Assembly (NCBI RefSeq): GCF_963678635.1
Contig: NC_087064.1
Location: 61,931,548 to 61,995,547 of the forward strand
DNA: 64,000 bases
Origin: Symsagittifera roscoffensis
Taxonomy: Eukaryota; Xenacoelomorpha; Acoela; Convolutidae
Reading direction: 5' to 3'
Within the stretch, counting starts at the first letter, position 1. Each line of letters starts with the position of its first letter. Below are positions 1-8,221 of this stretch, piece after piece. Under the pieces are notes generated by a model, which was given only the letters and a program-made list of their open reading frames with translations, ran no database searches and had not been told where the DNA came from. Made by a program: the position numbers and the translations under genes.

Positions 1-1521
1 TGGTATTTGGCAAACATCATATTTCGTCTGGGTTCTCTTGTTAGAGAAGTTCCAGATTCAATCGTTGTGTTTTCTTATGACAATGACTGGGTTTTCGCAA
101 CAAACTCAAATCTGATTTCAGAATGGTTGGCTATGACAGGTTTTTTCGTTTCATGTAGAGAACTTCTTTGTGTTTGACCTTGTCTGGGAATGGCGTGAAG
201 ATTGTGCGTGGAGGGGATGCCTGGTTACTCGGATCTGTACGTATACTTGAACATCGAGGTGGTCATTGTTCTAGTTCAATGAAGTCCTTTTCTGCGAAAT
301 CAAGTCGTACTCTAAATCCTTTTGAGTTGTGACTGTGGGCGGCATATTGATTGTGGTTGGCCATTCTTTTTCGAGTGTAGTGGGGTCATTTTGTCTTTGG
401 ATGTTCGTCTTTGGTGTTGTATGCTGATCTATATACTGCAAGGTATAATTTACATTTTATAAAATTTTTATTAGTTTGGTATTTTAATTATGATTTTGGT
501 TAGTTGTTTTCACAAAAGCTTTTTGTTTTAGTTCAGTTATTTTGAAGAGTTACTCACCCTTGAGTACCTCTTATTAAAAATAGGAGTGTGGTCACAAAGC
601 GTGGATGTAGCGCGGTGGGTTAGGCCGGCTATAGAGCATGCTCAGGACGTCCTCTCTGGTGGGTTAGGCCAGGAGTGGGAGTATGATTTCGTGCGGTTTC
701 TGTGAGAGGTCCTGTTATGTGATAACGTTTTATGTTGGGTTTATTGTGGTTTTTCTTATGTTTCGTTGGTTGTGTCCTTTTTTCAAAAATCAAATTGTTT
801 TTGGTATGGGTTTGTCTTTCGACTTTTTTGTGTTTTATTATTTCTTTCTTTGACTTTATAATAGTCTTCAAAAGAATAAATTATCCAGTTTTAAACTGGG
901 TTAATCCGGTTTGGGTACTGTTGGTTTCCTTTTCTTAGTCATGCTGTTATTCTATGTGTTGTGTTGTTTAGTAAGCTGCGTTGGTTAGTTTTGTTTAGTA
1001 TATAATTCCTTTCCAACCGGGTTAAAGGAAAGTTTGAAATTTGTTATTGTGTGTTAGAGTTGTTGAGTGTGAAAGCTTGAAACTGAAATTCATTATTTAA
1101 ACAATTCTTCGTGGGCGAGCTGTGCGAGTTTGGATAGAATTCTTGTGCGAGTGAATGAAAATATCAAAAGGTTAGTACTGCATTTGCGTTTTATTAATTT
1201 ACTACATAGAATTTCAATTTTATTGCTTGTTTTGGGGAAAAATTAAGTTACAAATTTTCATCATTATTAGAATTACTGCTTTTAGGGAAATAATTTATAA
1301 ATTAATTTATTACATTTGTATGAATTTTATTTAATTTAGCTGGTGCAAAAGATTATTAGAGTTTGGGACAATTTGATGAAGTTTTCCATTTTTTATTTTT
1401 CTTTTGTGTATTTTGCAGATGATCGTGAGATGAAGACTAAAAATCTAAATAAAACATGGATAAAGAATGGTTAGTGTTTTATTTTAAATTTATTAGTATA
1501 TTTATAAATTATACTTACCTG
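1..1521. other. Gene-less flank of the giant element; possible 3' noncoding/LTR zone
   Basis: No convincing coding frame is seen here. The tract keeps the G-over-C skew of the neighbouring element from about 600 onward, so it probably belongs to it. A pyrimidine-rich run lies at about 1,386-1,412, which would be purine-rich on the element's coding strand and could be a polypurine tract just before a 3' LTR. A 12-base string GGTGGGTTAGGC occurs at about 615 and again (one base longer context) near 658. No matching sequence was found at the other end of the element. Confidence 0.3.
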
Positions 1522-2532
1522 TTAGTCGTCGGGGAAAAAACCGTGGGGGAAGATGTCGTGGATTATGTCGGAATTTGTTAGTAACTTTACTAATATGCGA
1601 ATGATGTTTTTAGTTTGAAGCAGTGGCCAAAGCAATTGAAGTGCTTTAATGGTTTTTAGTTCTTCAGTGCCAACTGCAAAGTCATAAGGTGTGTTTTGGA
1701 TGAGATTATATAATTTGTGGTTATATTTAGTGTTGTGGATGAATTCTAATATAGGGATTTCTATAGGTTGAACAAATTCATGTGGGATAAGGAAGGGTCT
1801 GGATTCTTCTGCGTTGAAGGTCTTTGTGATGGGACAAAAAATATACATTTGGGTTATGGGATCATAATTGCGAAGAATACCGTGAAGGTTAGTATCTTTG
1901 ATGCAATATGTGAAGTTAAGAAAAAATGGTGATGTGTATTTAGAGTTAATAAATTGAAAACGATGGTGTGGTTGTCTTGATGGAGTGTGTAGGTCAAAGT
2001 GATTTTGTATAAAGCGGTAATATGTATATGTGTGGGTTTGTTTAGTGCGTAACATAATGTCATGTGAGCAGTGCAAATCTCTTTCATGTGGTGCAAGGAA
2101 ATGAAAGGTTAGTGAAAATAATTGAAATCTTTCTTTAAAACTTTCGTAAGCTTGTGTGTCGATTAGTGCTTCAGAAATGATGTGGTCGAATTTGCGATCA
2201 AATATGTTGAGTGTGAAAACATATGGTGTTTTGATGAAAAATTTTTCTGTGATTTGTGGGTTAGCGAAGCGATCATCATCTAAAAATTGGTCTTGGTTAG
2301 TTCGGATGATATTATGATCGTAATATTCTAGCGTATAATCGTTAGCTCGGGGTGCAGTGTATGTTTTTAGTGATTTTTTATATCCAATGTAAGTAAATTG
2401 TCTATGTGTTAGTGGTGTAGTTAGTCGATATAGCATATCTTGATTTCGTTCTATATCGATGTGAGTATTAGATAAAGGTAGGCAAAGGGGGTTACTAAAA
2501 TGATAATATGATGTCCAATGAAGTGTAGGCAT
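1522..2532 (-). CDS. Unknown accessory protein of the giant element (336 aa)
   Basis: An intact ATG-started frame of 336 codons, the last ORF of the element. It starts only 14 bases after the stop of the preceding ORF, so the two are tightly packed. The protein is rich in H, T, F, Y and N. I see no signal peptide, long membrane segment, zinc knuckle or enzyme motif. Scattered aromatic residues and a hydrophobic stretch near residues 285-320 suggest a folded protein rather than disordered sequence. I do not recognise the family. Its place downstream of an envelope-like gene is where retroviruses often carry accessory genes, but the function is unknown. Confidence 0.6.
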   Translation of the reverse strand: MPTLHWTSYYHFSNPLCLPLSNTHIDIERNQDMLYRLTTPLTHRQFTYIGYKKSLKTYTAPRANDYTLEYYDHNIIRTNQDQFLDDDRFANPQITEKFFIKTPYVFTLNIFDRKFDHIISEALIDTQAYESFKERFQLFSLTFHFLAPHERDLHCSHDIMLRTKQTHTYTYYRFIQNHFDLHTPSRQPHHRFQFINSKYTSPFFLNFTYCIKDTNLHGILRNYDPITQMYIFCPITKTFNAEESRPFLIPHEFVQPIEIPILEFIHNTKYNHKLYNLIQNTPYDFAVGTEELKTIKALQLLWPLLQTKNIIRILVKLLTNSDIIHDIFPHGFFPDD

Positions 2533-2546
2533 TAAAACTTGTTCAT

Positions 2547-3323
2547 CTACAAAGCTACGTTAGTATCTGTAGGGGTGTTCAAAGTATATTGTGGAAATGA
2601 AGGTAAGGTGATTGCTAAAAATTCTTTCGTGTTAGTGTGATTTGGATGATTGATATATTCACGTGCTGTTCCTGGTTTTGTTGGAAATGGATGGTTTGGG
2701 AATTTTCTTTTGAAAGTGCGGTAAGCTCTATTAGTGCTAAGTGATGATTCGGTGGATGTAGATGATGGTGCTAATGATGCGGTATAAGCTGAAGAGGGTG
2801 TAGGGGTAGGTGGGTTTGATGATTCTATTGTGGATGAAATCTGATTTATAGTGGGATTTTCAAGGTGGAAGGGTTGTTGTTGTAAGGTGATAAAATTATC
2901 TAGTTCTTGGGAGATTTGGGGGGTGTCTGGAGAATTGGATGATCGATCTGAATGAAGTGAAGAGTAGGTTGGGGTAACTTGTGAAGCATAGGAGGGTGTA
3001 GAAATGGATGGGAGCGGGTTATATGGTGGGATTGGTTGAAAAGGGGGTTTCGAAAAAACTGAGGGATTGGTTTGAAAATTATTGGATGGAGATGGTTCAG
3101 AGTCTGCTAATTCGTCAGGGGTTTCAATATCTGGATTATTGAGTTGTGAGATGGAGTATAAAACTGAGATGTGTGAATTAGTGTCTGAATTCATGCCTGA
3201 TGTTATATTATTGGTTGGGAAATCGGGTGGTGGGAAGGCAAAAAGTGGAATTATTGCAATTGGAGTGTTGAGGTTGGTTGGGTGTGAATTTGAGCGGTGT
3301 AGGGATCCAAGTTGTCGGCTCAT
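2547..3323 (-). CDS. Ser/Pro/Thr-rich accessory ORF overlapping the envelope gene by ATGA (258 aa)
   Basis: A 258-codon frame starting at an ATG whose last bases form the TGA stop of the preceding envelope-type frame (ATGA on the coding strand, 3,320-3,323). The protein is dominated by S, P, T, N and Q through residues 30-210, with no long hydrophobic run, so most of it is probably disordered. A short basic patch (RTFKRKFPNH) follows near residue 210. No family is recognised. The four-base overlap suggests translation coupled to termination of the upstream frame, but a spliced or shifted product is also possible. Confidence 0.6.
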   Translation of the reverse strand: MSRQLGSLHRSNSHPTNLNTPIAIIPLFAFPPPDFPTNNITSGMNSDTNSHISVLYSISQLNNPDIETPDELADSEPSPSNNFQTNPSVFSKPPFQPIPPYNPLPSISTPSYASQVTPTYSSLHSDRSSNSPDTPQISQELDNFITLQQQPFHLENPTINQISSTIESSNPPTPTPSSAYTASLAPSSTSTESSLSTNRAYRTFKRKFPNHPFPTKPGTAREYINHPNHTNTKEFLAITLPSFPQYTLNTPTDTNVAL

Positions 3324-3817
3324 CGTGGGCTAAAAAAATTATTATTTTGAGACTGAAAAGCGGTGGTATGGGGTTGTTCTATAATTTGTTCATATGCATT
3401 TTCGTCTAGGGGATGGCGTGTCATTATATGTTGAATGGGACTTTGTGATATGGTTGGTCTAAAATTTGGATTATTTGTTATTGCTAAAATTCGAAAATTT
3501 CGTGGGACTAGTGATAATGGATGGTTATGTGGTAGTGGTGGTAAATGTGGTGCTGTAGGCGTAATGTCTACATTGTTATGTTCTTCGTCGTATGTGTTCT
3601 GTCTTGTTGCTATTTTTGTGTTGTATTCTTTTATTTGTGCGTCTAAAAGAATTTTGTTTATTGATGATGAAAAAATTCCAAAAAATCCTGCAAATAGTAT
3701 GCGTGCTACACTTGCTTGTCTATTTACTTGTGTGTGTATAGCGCATATATTATAGATTCCTTTTAAAAGCGAAAAAAGAAATCCTATAAAGTTAAACATT
3801 GCGTATAAAATAGTCAA
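3320..3817 (-). CDS. C-terminal, membrane-anchor part of the envelope-like glycoprotein
   Basis: This 165-codon piece opens with a hydrophobic stretch (YAMFNFIGFLFSLLKGIYNI) and a second one (ARILFAGFFGIFSS), followed by a long hydrophilic tail rich in N, P, T and H. The frame is open well upstream of the listed start, which is a TTG codon, so it reads as the continuation of the 3,931-5,442 frame after a shift at a TA dinucleotide tract (3,935-3,945). It looks like the membrane anchor and cytoplasmic tail of a class I or III type viral glycoprotein. The stop overlaps the next ORF by ATGA. Confidence 0.5.
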   Translation of the reverse strand: MTILYAMFNFIGFLFSLLKGIYNICAIHTQVNRQASVARILFAGFFGIFSSSINKILLDAQIKEYNTKIATRQNTYDEEHNNVDITPTAPHLPPLPHNHPLSLVPRNFRILAITNNPNFRPTISQSPIQHIMTRHPLDENAYEQIIEQPHTTAFQSQNNNFFSPR

Positions 3818-3930
3818 TTTTTCTAAGATGTAGTAGGGCCATCCTAGAAAATCGAGAATTCCATTTTTTAGTGTAACAAAGCTAAAAATATTTATAGGTG
3901 AAATATCTTGTGGTCGGTATTTTCCACCGT

Positions 3931-5442
3931 TTAGATATATATATAGTCTTTAATGTCTTTAAAATATCCGCTATAGTCTTGTGTATAAATATCTGCAAAT
4001 CCTGCTGTTTCGGCAAGTTTGCGTAAGTTTTGGTCAATTGATTGTCTTTGTATTGTGTCCATTTGTGTTAATAATTCATGGAATTGTTGTGTTCTAATGT
4101 GATGTTGTATATCGGATTTTGAATATATTCCAATTGATTGTAAGTCAATATTTGGGTTTCGAACAATAGCTCTAATGCTTTCAGGTGAAAATTTTTTGAG
4201 TGATTGCATTAATGTGGGATATGGAGTAAGAAGATAATATTTATCTTCATCAGGGTTCAGTTGAACTACAATGTGGCTATTTTCTGATCCACATGGGACT
4301 GCGGTATCCCAGAAATAGGTTCGTCTTGAAAGTGTGTCAACGAAGTGTACTTTATTCTTATAAAAGATAGGGATTCTTTTATAGCATCGTTTATCTTCAA
4401 AAACATATAGTGGTGATACTTTTTTGGTACAGGTATAAAACCATAAAATGTTTCCTTCATAATCTAAAAAATTTGATCTATTTCCTGATAGTAAATATCC
4501 TGCGTAGGATATTTTTAATACTGCTAGTGCAAGTGATTGTAGGATTTGTGTCCTTTCTAATTCGCATAGCTGGTGAAGTGTTTCTAATTCAGATAGTGAC
4601 ATTTCTTGAAAAATTCGGCTAATTGTGTAGTCTAATTTCATATCTAGGTGAATATCATAGTGGATGTTACCGAAATATGTACTATTCATTAGTGATAGTT
4701 CTTGTAAACGTGTGCTTCTAGTGTTATGGGGCTTTAGATGTCCACCAGGTTGATTTTTACTCTTTTGAAAATCAACTGGTATATATGATGTTCCTTCGTT
4801 TATAGGGTAACCTGTGGCGTATGGGTCGATTTTTACTTTTCCAGTGGTCATGTCGAATCCTTTTTCGTATTCAACTAATATCTCGGAGTATTGTGTTTTG
4901 TGAAGTGGATTTCTGTATTTACATGCAAGTTCTGTTTCTTGATATATTTGAAAACGTGTCAATTTATTTTCTATATTGTGTATGTTTCTAAAATTAGAAC
5001 TTTGTCTTCGTGATGGATGGACTTGTTCATATGGAATTGATTGTATGAAATATGTTTCGTGAAATTTTATTATACGAGCGTGTATTTTTGCTACTTGAAA
5101 TGTTGTACATGTGTCTTCAGGGAACCAAACAATTGTTGCTTGTGTTCGTGTTGTAGGGTCACAATAGCCTTGATCGTTTTTACAAGGTAATCTAATTCCT
5201 TGATAGATCATGGTGTTGTCAGATAAATCGCGTGTGAGTTGTATTTTTTCGAGTTGTATTTTCCAATCGAAAAACATGATTTCTTGATATCCTTTATTTT
5301 TTGTGTCTGCTTTGCAGTTTGATGGGTCATTTATACCAATGTGTGGTATCCAGTGTTTATCGTGTATATCATAAGTTAATCTTCCGTGTGCGCCGTTGTA
5401 TGGGTATTTTTCATCTAATTTTATGTCCTTGATTCCTTTCAA
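3931..5442 (-). pseudogene. Envelope-like glycoprotein, ectodomain part (503 codons)
   Basis: This large frame holds most of an extracellular-looking domain: many cysteines (for example in TCTKKVSPLY, EDKRCYKRIPIFY, AVPCGSE), an ELERTQILQSLALA helix-like stretch, and a terminal pattern ending LLTPYPTLMQSLKKFSP. The listed start is a TTG, not an ATG; the frame is already open upstream and most likely continues the 5,480-5,938 frame after a shift at an A6/T6 run (5,467-5,472). The spacing of C, RIP, FVD and LTP reminds me of glycoproteins of negative-strand viruses such as chuviruses, which have been captured by retroelements, but this is recall and weak. As it stands the gene is broken and is described only as found. 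Confidence 0.5.
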
Positions 5443-5677
5443 GTTCTGCTTGATGTACAGAATCTGAAAAAACTTGGAAATATACTAATTTTCTATCTGT
5501 GTTTTTATTTCTTGTGATATTGAGTCTTAGTAACTCGTTTTTACAATCTTCGGGATTGAGATGTAAAAGTCGTTCGATATTACTCTGGTAGAATGATTCG
5601 TGGTCAAGTCGGTTTTTATTTCCATTTGAGACTTGTGAACAATGTACTTTCTTTTCAGAAAATGTTGCTGTGAATTT

Positions 5678-5938
5678 CTATCCTATAACTGTTGTTGCTC
5701 GGGCTTTTGAATAAAGTGTCGCTATTACATTTGTTGTTTCTATAGCTTGTGGTTCTGTTTCGCATTGTGATACTTGATTTATTGCATATTTGTGTAATGT
5801 TTTTTGTTCGTTTTCTTCACAATCGTAATGTGTTACTAATAAATCTTGGGGTCCTGTGCGGGGGGAAGGGTTTATGTTTTCATTTGAGGTTATTAGAAAA
5901 AGGAGTTGGAGAAAAATTAAAATTTTTAGAATATACAT
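5678..5938 (-). pseudogene. Signal-peptide-bearing start of the envelope-like glycoprotein
   Basis: An ATG at 5,938-5,936 opens a frame with a classic signal peptide (MYILKILIFLQLLFLITSNE), then an acidic, cysteine-containing segment, and stops at an in-frame TAG (5,678-5,680). The same frame stays open beyond that stop to about 5,475, with further cysteines, N-glycosylation-like N-x-S/T sites and a charged region, then leads to the T6 run where the larger 3,931-5,442 frame takes over. The start overlaps the end of the ATG-less frame by 13 bases. I read this as the N-terminus of one Env precursor with a premature stop. Confidence 0.55.
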
Positions 5939-7101
5939 GTGTATGACAATCCTGAGTATGGGTTGTAAAATGTGATGTAACCAATTGTCTTTTTGGTATA
6001 TCTGTCGTATTTGTACATCACTTTAGTTGTTATAAACGGTGGTGGTAGGGATTGAGCTGTTATATTTGGTGGATTTAATGGATAGGGATGTTGAGTAATG
6101 TTGTTTAATTTAACCGTGATTTCAAATTTTAATTGTAGACTATTTTGTTGGAGTATTTGGATGTTATGAGCACGAATGTCTTCGTGAATGTCTTCTCTAT
6201 ATTGTAGTCTATTTAGTGCCCAACTGTGGAGTCGGTTACTTTCTAGGTGTTGTCCAAATAATGGTGGAGGTGCTGTGAATGTATTCCAGTCTAGTCTTAA
6301 AGGAATATTTGTTGATGATTGTTCTCGATATCTAGCGTCGAGGTTATTTGGGAAATTTAAGTTAAAAGAAGGTGGTGAAATCTGGCTTATTGATGGTGTT
6401 GATCGTAGTGATATTGTTTCTGGTAGTGATGAGGATGTTGTTGTATCCGTAGAAATGTCTATTGGGTCATTGATTAAATTTGGCTCACCTTGTGTGAATG
6501 AATGTGTTGTCCAGTATGGTAGTCGTGATGTTTGGTTTGTAGGGTTAAAGGGATTTTCACGTACTTGTTCAGATGTTGGTGTTGAACCTAAGTAATCTGA
6601 TGGTAGGCTTGAAGTGCTACGTTGTGAAAGAAGCGTAGGGGTTTCTGGTAATATACCAATGGGGTTTTCTGGTGTACTTTGTGATGGGGATTGAGGTATA
6701 TCAAAATGAACTCGGGGAGTTTGAAAATTTCTGTTTCGTCGAGGGTGTATAGTTTGTCTATTTATTTCGACTGTATTTTGGTTTTGACTAGGATTTCTTT
6801 TTCTACTTAATTCTTGTGGTAGTGTTGGGTATAAGTTATATGTTGGTTCGCTTAGAGGTGCTTGTCGTTGAACTGGTTCTAGTGGTTCTGATAAGCGAGC
6901 GTGTCGTTCTTCAAAGGTATATGGGTTATCTTGAAAAGAAATTCGTGTAGATGTTTGGGGGTTTTGGGTAGTTGAAAGTGGTGTCGGGTTTTCCTGGGAT
7001 GATGTCGGTGAAGACTGACTATGTGATTGTTGGTTAGCAATTTTTGATGGTTTTTGATCTATTCTTTTAGTGGAAAAATTTATGATTATTGTAGTATTCG
7101 T
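5926..7101 (-). CDS. 391-codon open frame without an ATG, Ser/Pro/Thr/Gln/Asn-rich
   Basis: Reading the - strand from just after a TAG at 7,104-7,102 gives an uninterrupted frame to a TAA at 5,928-5,926. It has no ATG except one close to its end. The first 250 residues or so are S, P, T, Q, N and E-rich with R-rich patches (RRNRNFQTPRVHFD), and the last 120 look more structured, with hydrophobic and aromatic residues, ending SGLSYTCIF. An open frame this long in AT-rich DNA is unlikely by chance. It overlaps the end of the small membrane ORF (7,067-7,255), so it could be expressed by splicing, frameshifting from that ORF, or a non-ATG start. No family recognised. Confidence 0.5.
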   Translation of the reverse strand, partial: TNTTIIINFSTKRIDQKPSKIANQQSHSQSSPTSSQENPTPLSTTQNPQTSTRISFQDNPYTFEERHARLSEPLEPVQRQAPLSEPTYNLYPTLPQELSRKRNPSQNQNTVEINRQTIHPRRNRNFQTPRVHFDIPQSPSQSTPENPIGILPETPTLLSQRSTSSLPSDYLGSTPTSEQVRENPFNPTNQTSRLPYWTTHSFTQGEPNLINDPIDISTDTTTSSSLPETISLRSTPSISQISPPSFNLNFPNNLDARYREQSSTNIPLRLDWNTFTAPPPLFGQHLESNRLHSWALNRLQYREDIHEDIRAHNIQILQQNSLQLKFEITVKLNNITQHPYPLNPPNITAQSLPPPFITTKVMYKYDRYTKKTIGYITFYNPYSGLSYTCIF

Positions 7102-7255
7102 CTAGAAAAAGTATTAGGAGGATTGTTGCTAGGGCGAATGTGATAATTGCTTTCTTTATACATTTGCATATTGTCAAGATGAGGGATGATAGAAATGTTA
7201 TAAAAATTACAAATAGAAAAAAAATATCTGTTCTACTAAAAATGGTTCGTATCAT
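7067..7255 (-). CDS. Small membrane protein, second of an ATGA-linked pair (62 aa)
   Basis: A 62-codon frame whose ATG overlaps the TGA of the preceding small ORF (ATGA, 7,252-7,255). It has two hydrophobic stretches (residues about 10-30 and 38-52) separated by a short basic, cysteine-containing turn (CKCIKKA), so it may span the membrane twice. Such tiny double-span proteins are common among viral ion-channel or assembly proteins, but no relation can be claimed from sequence. Its 3' end overlaps the ATG-less frame. Confidence 0.45.
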   Translation of the reverse strand: MIRTIFSRTDIFFLFVIFITFLSSLILTICKCIKKAIITFALATILLILFLDEYYNNHKFFH

Positions 7256-7482
7256 TTAGATAAGTTTTGTGAATCGTACCTGTGGATATAGTCAATAGCT
7301 TTTGAAAGCTGGAGGTATAGTTCAAATATAGAATAGAAAATTAAAAAAATATTGCAAAAAATGATTAAGATTATTAGAAAAGATTCAAAGGTATCAAAAA
7401 GAAATATGATGAAAGGTTTAAATATTGTGAAAAAGTTTGCGAGAATGTTTAGAATTATGGTAACTGGTCGAGAGAAGAGCAT
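7252..7482 (-). CDS. Small membrane protein, first of an ATGA-linked pair (76 aa)
   Basis: A 76-codon ATG frame, the first ORF after gag-pol and about 740 bases downstream of it. It is strongly hydrophobic: about residues 8-60 are nearly all I, L, F, V, with a short polar tail (YIHRYDSQNLSK). Two membrane spans are likely. The hydrophobic residues are partly a by-product of the T-rich codons on this strand, so coding is inferred mainly from the intact frame and the exact ATGA join to the next ORF. Confidence 0.4.
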   Translation of the reverse strand: MLFSRPVTIILNILANFFTIFKPFIIFLFDTFESFLIILIIFCNIFLIFYSIFELYLQLSKAIDYIHRYDSQNLSK

Positions 7483-8221
7483 TTAAGAAATGGCTTCTCG
7501 ATCGAATATTTTTTGTTGTTTGAGGCAATTTTCAAGTGTGGTCGAATTATTTATTGGTTTTTTGACAAGTGGGTCGAGTTTTGTGAAAAATTGTTGGGGG
7601 CAAATTTTATGGTGATCGGGAGGTCTTCTTTGTCTTTATTTTCATTTGTCAAATGATCTGGGGTATTTTTGAGATTTTTATACTTTAGGCTAATTAAAAT
7701 TGTCGTTCTTTTACTTTAGGCTAATTTAACATATTTGTTTGGGGGGTATTTGAGGTCTGAGTTGGGGAAATATTGTTGATCTTTGGTTTATTAGATAAGG
7801 GAGGGTTATGATATTATGGTGATATTTATTTTAGTTGTCAAGTTGGAATGGTTTGCTTATTTTTGACCTGGAGGTTGTGAAGTTATAGTTATAGATATGC
7901 CTGGAGTTTAATATCTTTCGTCTAGTTGGTTTGTGTTAGAGTTATAGGAGGTGACGGATTGGATGAATCCTATTGGCTAATTATGAACTAGAATCATTGC
8001 GTATTTGTCAGCATGTTATTTTGAAAAATGAAAGTTCAAAATATTTCAGAGGTGCAAAGATTATTAAATCTAAATTTAAAGCTGTTTTTGAAATTCGACT
8101 TTCTTTATGATTTTTGATTGTGGAATGAATGTTTTATAGTTTTTACGTGGTTGATTTCTAAGTCGTGATGACTCTCTATGTTCTGATTTGTCGATTTGTT
8201 CTTGAGGTATTATTTTTTCTA
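7483..8221 (-). other. Spacer between gag-pol and the accessory cluster
   Basis: No frame of useful length on the coding strand. It contains a 21-base direct repeat (TTTACTTTAGGCTAATT-like words near 7,680 and 7,709). If the downstream ORFs are made from a spliced mRNA, as env genes of retroviruses are, the splice acceptor should lie in or near this spacer; I could not single out one site. Confidence 0.3.

Noticed and set aside
629-871. 80-codon basic - strand ORF near the left edge
   Set aside because: Lies in skewed noncoding flank; K/H/T-rich reading is expected from the base composition and no start context or motif supports it.
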